A DNA stretch of 64,000 nucleotides, from assembly GCA_963666475.2 (NCBI GenBank), contig OY762821.2, positions 558,001 to 622,000 of the forward strand. The letters run 5' to 3'. The position numbers and the translations under genes are program-made. Source of the stretch: JBFHIZ01 sp963666475. GTDB lineage: Bacteria; Bacillota; Clostridia; Lachnospirales; Lachnospiraceae. Positions 8,524 to 17,472 of the stretch are shown piece by piece; position 1 is the stretch's first letter; every line of letters starts with the position of its first letter. The notes under the pieces were generated by a model, which saw only the letters and a list, made by a program, of their open reading frames with translations, searched no databases and was not told the DNA's origin.

Positions 8524-9489
8524 ATGATGATAAAAAATCAGTGGTATGCGGCATTGGATTCAAAGGAGCTTAAAATAAATAAATTAGTTGGAGTCACACG
8601 TTTTTCGGAGAAACTTGTCTTTTGGCGTGATGAAGACAACCAAATTGGATGTATTTTTGATCAGTGCTGCCACAGAGGAGCAAGTCTTGCAAAGGGAAAG
8701 ATTCACCATTCTCATGTAGAATGCCCCTTTCATGGGTTTGCATACGATTCGACCGGGAAAGTGACTTGTATCCCAGCAAACGGAAGCAATTCCAAAGTTC
8801 CTGAGAATTATCGGGTACATTCCTATCCTGCAAAAGAGGCGTATGGATTTATTTGGGTTTGGTATGGTGACGATTGTGACGTATTGCCGGAAATACCATT
8901 TTTTCAAGAGCTTCGAAAAGGATTTTCTTATGGTGGGTTTGCAGAAACCTGGAATGTTCATTATACCAGGGCAATAGAAAATCAATTAGATGTTGTGCAT
9001 CTTCCATTTGTTCATACCTCCACGATAGGGCGAGGAAATCAGACTTTGGTGAATGGACCAGTTGTGAAGTGGGATCAGAATTTAATGACATTTTATGTGA
9101 AAAATGCAGTCGATTGTGGACAGACACCTGAGAAACCAAAGGACATTGTGGATTATGAGAAATTGTTTTCGCTCCAATTACAAATGCCGAATATCTGGCA
9201 AAACTGTATCTCTGACGCGGTCAGAATTGTAGCAGCGTTCGCTCCGATTGATGAGGAACATACAAAAATATATCTTCGTTTTTATCAAAATTTTATAAAG
9301 CTACCTATTTTGAAACAATTCATTAATCAGCTCAGCATTCCCATGAATAAAGTGATTTTGCATCAGGATCGAGAAGTGGTTCTTACTCAGCTTCCGAAAA
9401 AGAGTGAGTTAAGAATGGGAGAAAATTTAATTCAAGGAGATCTACCTATCATTGAGTATCGGAGAAGAAGAGAAGAATTGAAAAGTTAG
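8524..9489 (+). CDS. Rieske [2Fe-2S] aromatic ring-hydroxylating oxygenase-like protein
   Basis: A 321-residue protein with an N-terminal Rieske domain: 'CCHRGASLAKG' and 'CPFHGF' supply the Cys-X-His and Cys-X2-His ligands of the cluster. The C-terminal catalytic domain has 'ENQLDVVHLPFVH', the Asp/His/His region that binds mononuclear iron. The length matches the VanA/pheophorbide a oxygenase-like group of single-component alpha subunits. No reductase or ferredoxin gene is next to it. It starts 21 bases after the cyclase gene. These enzymes normally need oxygen, which is notable beside genes typical of anaerobes. The substrate is unknown. Confidence 0.88.
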   Translation: MMIKNQWYAALDSKELKINKLVGVTRFSEKLVFWRDEDNQIGCIFDQCCHRGASLAKGKIHHSHVECPFHGFAYDSTGKVTCIPANGSNSKVPENYRVHSYPAKEAYGFIWVWYGDDCDVLPEIPFFQELRKGFSYGGFAETWNVHYTRAIENQLDVVHLPFVHTSTIGRGNQTLVNGPVVKWDQNLMTFYVKNAVDCGQTPEKPKDIVDYEKLFSLQLQMPNIWQNCISDAVRIVAAFAPIDEEHTKIYLRFYQNFIKLPILKQFINQLSIPMNKVILHQDREVVLTQLPKKSELRMGENLIQGDLPIIEYRRRREELKS

Positions 9490-9496
9490 ATAACAT

Positions 9497-9540
9497 AAAA
9501 CACAAAAAGAGTAGATTTCATCTGCTCTTTTTGTGTTTTC
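9497..9540. terminator. Bidirectional intrinsic terminator
   Basis: A long stem, AAAACACAAAAAGAGTAGA against the mirrored TCTGCTCTTTTTGTGTTTT, has T-rich flanks in both directions. It separates the Rieske gene from gabT, which converges on it. Confidence 0.85.
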
Positions 9541-9553
9541 AACTTAATGTGAT

Positions 9554-10921
9554 TTATAAAAGATCTTTTATAACACTTTCAAAAATTTGAAGTCCTGCTT
9601 CCAATTGCGAGTCCGTTACAACAAGTGGACATAAGAAGCGAATCACATTTCCGAAAGTACCTGCATTTTCAAGAATCAGACCTTTTTGGATTGCTCCTTC
9701 GATAATGGCATTTACAATGGTACTATTTGGGGTTTTGGATTCTTTGTCTGTCACAAATTCTATGCCGATCATACTACCAATTCCACGAACGTCTCCAACA
9801 CAAGCATATGTATTTTTCCATTGATGAAACGTATCGAAGCATTTTTTTGATATTTCAATTGCGCGATTGCATAGATTTTCCTTCTCTATGAATTCTATGG
9901 TTTTGAGAGCTGCTGCGCATGAAAGTGCATTGCCATTATACGTTCCACCAATTGTTCCAACAGGTACTTTGTCCATAATTTCTTTACTTGCAATGACCGC
10001 AGAGAGTGGCATACCTGCAGCAATGGATTTTGCACAGATTAAAATATCTGGAGCGGCATTAAATTCTTCCCAATAGTTGGAAACAAACATTTTTCCAGAA
10101 CGTGCAAATCCTGTTTGTACTTCATCGGCAATCATAAAAATACCATACTTATCACAGATTTGTCGAACCGCTTTAACCCATGCAAACGGAGCGGGAATGA
10201 ATCCTCCTTCGCCTTGAATTGGTTCAAAAACGATGGCTGCGACTTGATCTGCAGGGGAAGCATTAATGAAAAGAGATTCCAGATTTTCGATATAATAGGT
10301 AATGGCCTCTTCTTCTGAATGATTCTTTGGAGCGCGATATAAATAAGGGTATTCTGCTCTGTATACACCATCTGGGAATGGTCCCATTCCTTTGGAATAT
10401 GCACGTTTGGAGGTCATGGTCATTGCTAAAGCGGTACGACCATGAAAGGCACCTGTAAATACGATAATGTTAGAACGACCAGATGCACCCTTCGCGATTT
10501 TTACAGCATTTTCGACGGCTTCTGCACCGCTATTAACTAGCATCGTCTTTTTTGTAGATCCCTTGACAGGAGCAAGTGCGTTCAGCTTCTCTGCCAGTTC
10601 GATATATGGTTCGTGAGTAACGATATTCATCATAGCATGGAGATAATGATTGGCTTGTTCTTTTACCGCTTCGACGATTTCTGGTTGATTATAGCCTACG
10701 TTTAGAACGCCGACGCCACCAACCCAATCAAGGAAAAGATTCCCGTCCACATCCTGTAACATTGCGCCTTCTCCGCGCTCTATTACTACGGGATAAATAG
10801 AACGTATGGCATTTGGAATGGATTGGCTTCTGCGAGACAGAATGATTTCTGCCTTTGGGCCAGGCAAAGAATTTGTGATAATTTTTGGTAATTTATTTCT
10901 TAATGTGTTTTGTTGTTCCAT
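9554..10921 (-). CDS. gabT: 4-aminobutyrate aminotransferase (class III PLP)
   Basis: A 455-residue class III aminotransferase. Visible are the cofactor-binding motif 'NSGAEAVENAVKIA', the aspartate region 'IADEVQTGFARSG' that holds the pyridine nitrogen, and the PLP lysine in 'ICAKSIAAGMPLS'. The length and pattern fit GabT, which moves the amino group of 4-aminobutyrate to 2-oxoglutarate to give succinate semialdehyde and glutamate. It lies 17 bases downstream of the 4-hydroxybutyrate dehydrogenase gene on the same strand, so the two probably form one transcript that removes GABA and reduces the resulting semialdehyde. The putrescine genes nearby could supply the GABA. Confidence 0.92.
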   Translation of the reverse strand: MEQQNTLRNKLPKIITNSLPGPKAEIILSRRSQSIPNAIRSIYPVVIERGEGAMLQDVDGNLFLDWVGGVGVLNVGYNQPEIVEAVKEQANHYLHAMMNIVTHEPYIELAEKLNALAPVKGSTKKTMLVNSGAEAVENAVKIAKGASGRSNIIVFTGAFHGRTALAMTMTSKRAYSKGMGPFPDGVYRAEYPYLYRAPKNHSEEEAITYYIENLESLFINASPADQVAAIVFEPIQGEGGFIPAPFAWVKAVRQICDKYGIFMIADEVQTGFARSGKMFVSNYWEEFNAAPDILICAKSIAAGMPLSAVIASKEIMDKVPVGTIGGTYNGNALSCAAALKTIEFIEKENLCNRAIEISKKCFDTFHQWKNTYACVGDVRGIGSMIGIEFVTDKESKTPNSTIVNAIIEGAIQKGLILENAGTFGNVIRFLCPLVVTDSQLEAGLQIFESVIKDLL

Positions 10922-10938
10922 ACTAGGTTCTCCTTTTG

Positions 10939-12054
10939 TTAAAAAACAGATTGATAGATTTCATATATGTTTTGGAATGATAATGCAACATAATTGTTTG
11001 CGAGTAATCGTTGTTGATTGTGAATGACAGAAGTTGTAAATTCTTGAAGCTGCTCCATGGTAATTCCATACACAGACAGTTTTTTTCTAGGTAGAATGGA
11101 TTGCAACAATCCTTCGAATTCATCAAAAGCCTCGCTAGCACAACAGTGTAGAATATCTGCTAGAAAGTTTGATAGGGACATGAGCTTTCCGTGTGGTAAT
11201 AGTGACTGGTAAGCACGAATTACACCAAGGAGTACTGAATAATTTGCTTCGCCATGTGGTATGTGATAAACAGCGCCGAGTGGATAACTTAGGGCATGTA
11301 CTGCTGCACATCCGGCATTTCCAAATGCAATACCAGCATAGGTACTTGCTAACATAAAGTTTTCAGCATATTCCGCACGAGAGTCTTGTCCTCGAACCGA
11401 AATATATTGGTATCCCTTTAAAATAAGTTCTATGGCCTTTAATGAATACATTTCGGAAAAAGGACTTGCCTTTGGTGAAAGATAGGATTCTAAGGCATGA
11501 ATCAAAGCATCCAGAGAACTTGTGGCAAAATATTGGTATGGAAGACCTTCAATAAGCTCGGGAATGATAACTGCCGTATCGGCAAAAAGGGAGGGATCAG
11601 AAAGTCCCTTCTTTGTTTTCAACGAAGGAAATTCGAGTATTGAAATATTGGTTACTTCGCTTCCAGTTCCACAGGTTGTGGGAATCAAAATGAGTTCCTT
11701 TGATTTTTTAATTGGAAATTCTCGATTGAACAAGTTCGAAACGGGTAAAATTTGGTCAAGTGCAAAAAGCTTTGCCACATCAAGGATGGTTCCACCTCCA
11801 ATAGCAAGTACTCTTTGGTAGGAGACATCCTGTAGCTCTTGGCAAATTGCTCGAACCATTTCGTCAGTTGGCTCTCCGCTTCCATATTTTCGAAGTGAGA
11901 CTACACGAGATGGAACGGATGTATTAGAAAAAAAATTGTGTAAGGTATGATCGCTTATAAAAAGTAGATCGTTTTCGGTTAGTGAAAATTCCTTTAAGAA
12001 ATCTTGGACAGTTTGGAATATTTTTATTTCCGGAGCAATAAGAAAAGTGTTCAA
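10939..12054 (-). CDS. 4hbD: 4-hydroxybutyrate dehydrogenase (iron-containing alcohol dehydrogenase)
   Basis: A 371-residue group III alcohol dehydrogenase. Features are the nucleotide-binding 'AIGGGTILDVAKL', 'PTTCGTGSEVTN' and the metal-ligand stretch with 'DALIHALESYLSP' and 'YHIPHGEAN'. The sequence closely resembles, from memory, the 4-hydroxybutyrate dehydrogenase of Clostridium kluyveri along its full length, including the end 'NNYVALSFQNIYEIYQ'. It should reduce succinate semialdehyde to 4-hydroxybutyrate with NADH. It is the first gene of the minus-strand pair with gabT and starts 166 bases from the divergent pucR-type gene, so both promoters share one intergenic region. No 4-hydroxybutyrate CoA-transferase or dehydratase is in the window. 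Confidence 0.93.
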   Translation of the reverse strand: MNTFLIAPEIKIFQTVQDFLKEFSLTENDLLFISDHTLHNFFSNTSVPSRVVSLRKYGSGEPTDEMVRAICQELQDVSYQRVLAIGGGTILDVAKLFALDQILPVSNLFNREFPIKKSKELILIPTTCGTGSEVTNISILEFPSLKTKKGLSDPSLFADTAVIIPELIEGLPYQYFATSSLDALIHALESYLSPKASPFSEMYSLKAIELILKGYQYISVRGQDSRAEYAENFMLASTYAGIAFGNAGCAAVHALSYPLGAVYHIPHGEANYSVLLGVIRAYQSLLPHGKLMSLSNFLADILHCCASEAFDEFEGLLQSILPRKKLSVYGITMEQLQEFTTSVIHNQQRLLANNYVALSFQNIYEIYQSVF

Positions 12055-12162
12055 GTGGATACCTCCTATGGTAATTCAATCGAGTGATTTCAATAATAAT
12101 TGTAATTTATCACAAATAATTGAGTTTTTATACGGAAATCGGCACAAATATATTCAAATTAC

Positions 12163-12191
12163 TTGTGCTGTCAACACAAAGAGTGTATAGT
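12163..12191 (+). promoter_or_regulatory. Probable promoter of the PucR-type regulator, with overlapping inverted repeat
   Basis: TTGTGC (12163-12168) and TATAGT (12186-12191) are 17 bases apart, 30 bases before the gene start. TTGTG and CACAA at 12163-12179 form an inverted repeat over the -35 region, which could be an operator for autoregulation. The divergent 4hbD start lies on the other side of this 166-base region. Confidence 0.5.
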
Positions 12192-12220
12192 GATAAAAAT
12201 TAGTATTTTGGGAGGTTCTT

Positions 12221-13390
12221 ATGGCATATACACTTTCGCACATGTTGGATAGCACAAAAAAAAGCTACAAATTAAAGATGGTAGCTGGGGAAAATGGATT
12301 AGAGTCGATTATTAGCTGGGTGCATTTGATTGAAGATATTTCTACTACCGATTTTCTGCGAGGCAATGAGTTGATTATTACAACGGGTCTGCGATATGAA
12401 GGAGAGGAGTGGCTCCAAGGGTTTATCGAAGAACTGCTAAATCGAAATGTGAAGGGGATGATTGTTAATACTGGAAGATATATATATGAAATTCCAAAAG
12501 AAATCATATCATATTGCGATCGTGTTAATTTTCCATTGTTCACCATGCCATGGGAAGTACATCTAGAAGATATTATGCAGAATTTGATCAATCAGATTTT
12601 CCAGGCCGAAAGAGTGGAACAAAACGTGGAACAAATGCTTCGAAAAGCGTTGTTGCGTCCTGAAAAGATCGATGAATATTTACCATATTTACTTGAGCTG
12701 GGGTATGCGGAAATGGGAACATATCATATGATGCTACTTCGCACATCGATTGGCGAGAAGTCAGATACGAAAGATCGAATGATGAAACAGATGAAGATCC
12801 AAATTAGCAATCTCTTATCTCCATATCAAATTTTCTTTGATATCACTTTTTATCAAATGGATTTGATTTTAGTTGTACGTGAATGTGAGGAGAGGCTTTT
12901 TGAAGAACTGGCAAAGCGGATCATGTATCGAATGAAGGATTTGTTTCCTGGTCTGTCTTTTGAAATGGCGATTGGACCAACAACGAATCGGATCACGGAA
13001 CTCTATAGAAGCTATCAAAGGGGGAAGGTTGCAGTAAAACCAAACTATCTGGATGAGAGAGGAATCTGTATCTATCGAGAATTGGGTGTAGAAAAACTTT
13101 TATTTGAAATACAGGACAGAACGTTGCTTGAAAATATTGTGCAGGAATCCTTGGGTAAAATTCTAGCTTATGATAGCAAGCATCGTTCCGATTATACGGA
13201 AGTTTTAAGATTGTTCATTTTCTTGGATGGAAGTATTCAGGCGGTAGCGGAAAAAATGTTTACACATCGAAACACCATTAATTATCGGATGAATAAAATT
13301 CGAGAAATTTTGGGCAAAAATTTATCCGACCCAAGGGATCGGATAAATTGCCAAATGGCATTTTATATTTATGACTATCTCGAAATGTAG
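12221..13390 (+). CDS. PucR-family transcriptional regulator
   Basis: A 389-residue regulator with the N-terminal PucR ligand-binding domain (start to about 130, with 'LEDISTTDFLRGNELIITTG'), a middle region and a C-terminal helix-turn-helix ('AVAEKMFTHRNTINYRMNKI'). Such proteins control purine, amine or amino-acid use. The gene is divergent from 4hbD-gabT and 1 kb from the putrescine genes, so it is the best candidate for controlling GABA or putrescine use. A similar regulator in the pyrimidine operon (37912) also sits beside an iron alcohol dehydrogenase gene. The effector is unknown. The ribosome binding site GGGAGG supports this start. Confidence 0.9.
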   Translation: MAYTLSHMLDSTKKSYKLKMVAGENGLESIISWVHLIEDISTTDFLRGNELIITTGLRYEGEEWLQGFIEELLNRNVKGMIVNTGRYIYEIPKEIISYCDRVNFPLFTMPWEVHLEDIMQNLINQIFQAERVEQNVEQMLRKALLRPEKIDEYLPYLLELGYAEMGTYHMMLLRTSIGEKSDTKDRMMKQMKIQISNLLSPYQIFFDITFYQMDLILVVRECEERLFEELAKRIMYRMKDLFPGLSFEMAIGPTTNRITELYRSYQRGKVAVKPNYLDERGICIYRELGVEKLLFEIQDRTLLENIVQESLGKILAYDSKHRSDYTEVLRLFIFLDGSIQAVAEKMFTHRNTINYRMNKIREILGKNLSDPRDRINCQMAFYIYDYLEM

Positions 13391-13399
13391 TATTTATTT

Positions 13400-14161
13400 T
13401 TAGATATGCAATTGAAAACGCAGGAGTTCCCATTTTGTTGTAACACCTGTTTTGCTATATATGTTTTGAATATGCTTTAACAACGTATTTTCTGAAATTC
13501 CAAGAAGCTCAGCAATTTCGTTGTTGTTTAGCAATTCAAATATTTTTTCAAGAACTTGTCCTTCTCTTGCCGTGAGAGCGTATTTGAGTTTTAAAGAGGA
13601 GACCAATTTGTTTTGATCGAGTGTGTTGGGTGTGGAGTCTGTTAAACGAAAAAGCACGGCGTTTAAGTGCTTTCCTATCGACTGTAAATAGAACATGGAA
13701 AGATCCGTGAAATCGCCATCTTCTTTTGTACGGAACAACGTAAGGACGCCCAAATACTGCTGTTTGTAGACAATGGAATACTGTAGAGTGTCAAATATAT
13801 TATATTTGCTGTAGCAGTTTTTGTAGAGCGGTGAGTTTAATCTTTTATCATCACCAATCAAATCACTTTCTTTGAGCACTTGGGATTCGCCTGCATGAAC
13901 AATCCAATCAAGAGGATCTACTTGAGCATATTTTAGATATGCTTGTTCTGCCTCTTCAAAAAAATCGGGATAACATATGACGGTGTTGTATTCGATGTTG
14001 GACAGATTTGTATCACCGTCTTTTAGAAGAATGCTTGCAAAACTAAATGGAATGAGTGCACGAAGTCTAGGAAATAATAATTCTTTGATATTTTCTAAAG
14101 AATCCCACTGATATAGCGAATAGATCATTTCGTTGATTAGTAAAAACGTATTTTTTTCCAT
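13400..14161 (-). CDS. LuxR-type helix-turn-helix regulator
   Basis: A 253-residue protein. The last 65 residues form a LuxR/GerE DNA-binding domain ('LTAREGQVLEKIF', 'LLGISENTLLKHIQNIYSK'). The N-terminal 180 residues look like a soluble GAF-like sensor without a clear ligand motif. It is convergent with the PucR-type gene, 10 bases away, and divergent from the aldehyde dehydrogenase gene that starts the putrescine operon, so it may regulate that operon. No phosphorylation-type receiver domain is present. Confidence 0.85.
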   Translation of the reverse strand: MEKNTFLLINEMIYSLYQWDSLENIKELLFPRLRALIPFSFASILLKDGDTNLSNIEYNTVICYPDFFEEAEQAYLKYAQVDPLDWIVHAGESQVLKESDLIGDDKRLNSPLYKNCYSKYNIFDTLQYSIVYKQQYLGVLTLFRTKEDGDFTDLSMFYLQSIGKHLNAVLFRLTDSTPNTLDQNKLVSSLKLKYALTAREGQVLEKIFELLNNNEIAELLGISENTLLKHIQNIYSKTGVTTKWELLRFQLHI

Positions 14162-14333
14162 AAGAATGTTCCCTTCAAATGATTAATCCAATGATAATTG
14201 TGCGTATAGAAATTATAACAAGTAATTAAAAAAAAGTATAGATACTTAATATAAATTATAAAATAAGTGAAAATGATAATTGTTTCCTGAGATTTTTGGT
14301 GTTAAGATGTTTTCAATAGTTTTTACAAATACG

Positions 14334-14380
14334 AAGGCGTATTGGTTGCTGTCAGTAATCGATGCGCTTTTTTATTTTTT
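14334..14380 (+). terminator. Terminator-like hairpin in the leader region of the putrescine operon
   Basis: Arms 14334-14351 and 14353-14370 can pair over about 16 bp when G-U pairs are allowed; a T-rich tract (six T, A, six T) follows. All five non-Watson-Crick positions are G-U in the + strand RNA, so the structure is specific to + strand transcription. It lies upstream of the aldehyde dehydrogenase gene and could be an attenuator or the end of a small RNA. Confidence 0.6.
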
Positions 14381-14408
14381 GACAAATAATTTAAGTAAAT
14401 CATAAATA
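14379..14408 (+). promoter_or_regulatory. Probable promoter of the putrescine operon
   Basis: TTGACA at 14379-14384 and TAAATA at 14403-14408 are 18 bases apart, just before the aldehyde dehydrogenase start at 14436. The -35 box overlaps the T tract of the preceding hairpin. Confidence 0.6.
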
Positions 14409-14435
14409 ATTTCTAAAAGATGGAGGAAGCAAACA

Positions 14436-15911
14436 ATGAAGAAAATGTTTATTGGTGGGGAATGGGTTGAAGGAAGTTCGGGAAGAATTGTTGATACAAT
14501 CAATCCAGCAGATGGAAGTGTTCTTGATACCGTGACAGAAGGAACCGTTGAAGACGCGAGAAAAGCTATTGCTGCGGCAAAAGAATCTTTTTATGTTACG
14601 AGAGAGTGGCGTGATATGGACGCGCAGTCAAGAAGTAATGTGATTTTGAAAATTGCGGATGCCATTGAGGCAGAAGTTGATGAATTTGCAAGATTGGATT
14701 CCCTGGATCAAGGGAAACCGTTGAGAGAGGCAGAAGGAGATATTGTTGATGCAGTTCACACATTTCGCTATTATGCAGGTCTCATGAAAGCACCCTATGG
14801 TGGAGCCTATGATGTAAATAAAGGATTTGGTGAAATGCATTCCTATACGATTCATGAACCAGTTGGTGTATGTGGATTGATTACTCCATGGAACTATCCA
14901 CTGTTAATGGGGGTGTGGAAGTTAGCTCCAGCACTTGCAGCAGGGAACAGTGTGGTATATAAACCTTCTTCTAATTGTGTACTTACAGCGGTGAAGTTAT
15001 TTGAAGTTTTCGAAAAATGTGGGATGCCAAAAGGAAGTGTAAATCTGATTTTGGGGCCAGGATCTTCTATAGGAAACGAACTTGCGGCAAGTGAAGATGT
15101 AGATATGGTTACTTTTACAGGAAGTACTGCAGTTGGTCAAAGTATTATGAAAGCGGCAGCAGGAAACCTTAAGAAGATAGGATTGGAGCTGGGAGGAAAA
15201 TCTCCAAATATTATTTTTGCAGATGCGGATTTGGAAGGAGCTGTGGAATGGGCTATGATTGGTATTTTCTTTAACCAAGGGGAAGTATGTTCTGCAGGAT
15301 CAAGAATTATTGTAGAGGAAAGTATTAAGGATCGATTTGTAGAACGTCTGGTTGAAAGAGCCAATGCAATCACAATGGGAAATCCACTAGAAAATCCAGA
15401 TATGGGACCAATGGTAACAGAGAGTCATATGAATCAGGTTCTTTCCTACATTGATATTGGAATCAAAGAAGGAGCAACTTTGATGTGTGGAGGAAGTCGA
15501 TACACAGAAGGCGAGTGTGCAAAAGGGTACTATATCAGACCAACCGTCTTTGACAACTGTACAGAAGACATGACGATTGTAAAAGAAGAGATTTTTGGAC
15601 CAGTTGCAGCTATTCTAACATTCAAAACGGAAGAGGAAGCGATTCAAATGGCAAACAACACAGAATATGGATTGGCAGGTGCTGTGTTTACAACAGACGG
15701 TGCCAGAGCATTAAGGGTCATTAAGGAAATGCGTGCTGGGGTTACTTGGATCAACTGTTACAATCCTACCTATAACGAAGCACCTTGGGGTGGATATAAG
15801 AAATCTGGAATTGGTAGAGAGCTAGGAGCACATGGACTTGAGGAATATCAAGAAGTGAAGCAGATAAATATAAATTTGAACCCTGGATTAGTAGGTTGGT
15901 ATACAAACTAA
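14436..15911 (+). CDS. Aldehyde dehydrogenase, probable 4-aminobutyraldehyde (betaine-aldehyde type) dehydrogenase
   Basis: A 491-residue NAD(P)-dependent aldehyde dehydrogenase. Visible are 'TPWNYPLLMGVWKLAPALAA', the glutamate motif 'LELGGKSPNIIF' and the catalytic Cys285 in 'NQGEVCSAGSR'. The sequence belongs to the betaine aldehyde/4-aminobutyraldehyde dehydrogenase group. As first gene of a run with a PII-like protein, PotABCD and putrescine aminotransferase, its likely substrate is 4-aminobutanal (1-pyrroline), giving GABA. It could also act on succinate semialdehyde or betaine aldehyde. The ribosome binding site is GGAGG, spacing 10. Confidence 0.9.
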   Translation: MKKMFIGGEWVEGSSGRIVDTINPADGSVLDTVTEGTVEDARKAIAAAKESFYVTREWRDMDAQSRSNVILKIADAIEAEVDEFARLDSLDQGKPLREAEGDIVDAVHTFRYYAGLMKAPYGGAYDVNKGFGEMHSYTIHEPVGVCGLITPWNYPLLMGVWKLAPALAAGNSVVYKPSSNCVLTAVKLFEVFEKCGMPKGSVNLILGPGSSIGNELAASEDVDMVTFTGSTAVGQSIMKAAAGNLKKIGLELGGKSPNIIFADADLEGAVEWAMIGIFFNQGEVCSAGSRIIVEESIKDRFVERLVERANAITMGNPLENPDMGPMVTESHMNQVLSYIDIGIKEGATLMCGGSRYTEGECAKGYYIRPTVFDNCTEDMTIVKEEIFGPVAAILTFKTEEEAIQMANNTEYGLAGAVFTTDGARALRVIKEMRAGVTWINCYNPTYNEAPWGGYKKSGIGRELGAHGLEEYQEVKQININLNPGLVGWYTN

Positions 15912-15971
15912 TCGTACATCAAAAAACACCTATGTTTTGTAGGTAAACCAATTTTATATAAGGAGAACATC

Positions 15972-16319
15972 ATGAAAAAATTAGAGATTCTTATCCGTCC
16001 GGATAAATTAGAGTTGTTAAAGGAGATATTAAATTCCAATGGTTGCAACGGTATGACGATTTTAGCTGTTATGGGGTGTGGAACACAAAAAGGAAATTCC
16101 GATGAGTCTACAGAGTATAAAGGGCTAACTGTAAATATCAATTTGCTTCCAAAAATTCAGGTTATGGCAGTTGTTCAAGATGAGTTACTTGAACAAGTTC
16201 TGGCCGATATCCATACAAAAGTTAGTACCGGTCACGTAGGAGATGGAAAAGTATTCATTTCAGAAGTTTCTGATGCAATGCGAATCCGAACAGGCGAACG
16301 TGGCAATAAAGTAATATAG
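15972..16319 (+). CDS. PII-like signal protein in the polyamine operon
   Basis: A 115-residue protein of the PII (GlnB/GlnK) superfamily. It has the N-terminal 'MKKLEILIRPDKL', the T-loop region 'EYKGLTVNINLLPKI' and the nucleotide-binding 'TGHVGDGKVFISEV', ending 'RIRTGERG'. In GlnB the uridylylated residue is Tyr51; the aligned position here is Val54, so this kind of modification is not possible. The gene lies between the aldehyde dehydrogenase and potA, not beside an ammonium transporter. PII-like proteins encoded with pot transporters (PotN) have been described, as I recall. It probably binds an adenine nucleotide and tunes polyamine uptake. Confidence 0.88.
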   Translation: MKKLEILIRPDKLELLKEILNSNGCNGMTILAVMGCGTQKGNSDESTEYKGLTVNINLLPKIQVMAVVQDELLEQVLADIHTKVSTGHVGDGKVFISEVSDAMRIRTGERGNKVI

Positions 16320-16350
16320 CTGCATAAGAAGCAGAGACGGGAGCTTGCAT

Positions 16351-17472
16351 ATGAAGACAATCGTGGAACTGAATCAGGTGAATAAATATTATGGTGAAAA
16401 TCATATAGTAAAGAATTTAAATCTGAATATTGGAGAGGGAGAATTTCTGACCCTTCTTGGTCCATCCGGATGCGGAAAGACAACGACACTTCGCATGTTG
16501 GCGGGATTTGAAGAAGTTACGGATGGGGAGATTTTAATGGAAGGGATCGACTTAGAGGATCTAGAACCATTTGAAAGAGATGTCAACACTGTATTTCAGA
16601 GTTATGCTCTTTTTCCACATAAAACTATTTTTGATAATGTTGCATTTGGTCTAAAGATGAAAAAAGTTCCCAAAAACGAAATGAAGGAACGTGTGCAGGA
16701 AATGCTTGAACTTGTTCAATTAGACGGGTTTGGAGCCAGAATGCCACATCAGCTGTCTGGTGGTCAAAAGCAACGTGTTGCAATTGCAAGAGCCTTGATC
16801 AATCGTCCAAAAGTACTTTTGTTGGATGAACCGCTAGGCGCACTGGATTTAAAATTAAGAAAACAGATGCAAGTGGAGTTAAAAAGACTTCAAAAGAAAT
16901 TAGGAATCACTTTTGTATATGTAACGCATGATCAGGAAGAGGCACTGACCATGAGCGATCGCATAGCCATTATGAACGCAGGTGTATTGGAACAGTTGGC
17001 AACACCTAGTGAGATTTATGAAAAACCATTATCGAAATTTGTTGCAGATTTTATAGGGGAGTCAAATATATTTGAAGCGTCGGTAGTAAGTATTGAAGAG
17101 GGTATTCTGAATTTATCTTCTGAAACAGGTGTATTGAAAGGAATGAATACGGATTTTGCACTCAGTGAAATGGTATATGTTTCGGTACGTCCGGAAAAAT
17201 TGAAAGTGTCTCGAACTCCGGTAGACGGATTTACATTATGTGGTAAAGTTCGTGAACACATTTATCTGGGAGCATCTGTAAAGACGATTATTGATATGCC
17301 AAATCATCAAGAGTTGAAAATGATTCAGATGGCAGGAGAGCCGTTATTAGAAATTGATGAAGAGGTCTTTCCGTATTGGGAGACTACGAATGCAGTGGTA
17401 ATGCACTCGATAGCTCATGACATTTTTCAGTTGATAGACAATATTGATTTTGGAAAGGTGGAGGATGCATGA
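16351..17472 (+). CDS. potA: Spermidine/putrescine ABC transporter ATP-binding protein
   Basis: A 373-residue ABC ATPase. It shows the Walker A 'GPSGCGKTTTLRML', the signature 'LSGGQKQRVAIARAL', Walker B 'VLLLDEPLGALD' and the switch His in 'YVTHDQEEAL', then a C-terminal TOBE domain from about residue 290, the PotA length. An in-frame TTG at 16345 exists, but ATG 16351 has GGGAG at a 7-base spacing. It powers import through PotB and PotC. The 3' end overlaps potB by 4 bases (ATGA), a sign of coupled translation. Confidence 0.95.
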   Translation: MKTIVELNQVNKYYGENHIVKNLNLNIGEGEFLTLLGPSGCGKTTTLRMLAGFEEVTDGEILMEGIDLEDLEPFERDVNTVFQSYALFPHKTIFDNVAFGLKMKKVPKNEMKERVQEMLELVQLDGFGARMPHQLSGGQKQRVAIARALINRPKVLLLDEPLGALDLKLRKQMQVELKRLQKKLGITFVYVTHDQEEALTMSDRIAIMNAGVLEQLATPSEIYEKPLSKFVADFIGESNIFEASVVSIEEGILNLSSETGVLKGMNTDFALSEMVYVSVRPEKLKVSRTPVDGFTLCGKVREHIYLGASVKTIIDMPNHQELKMIQMAGEPLLEIDEEVFPYWETTNAVVMHSIAHDIFQLIDNIDFGKVEDA

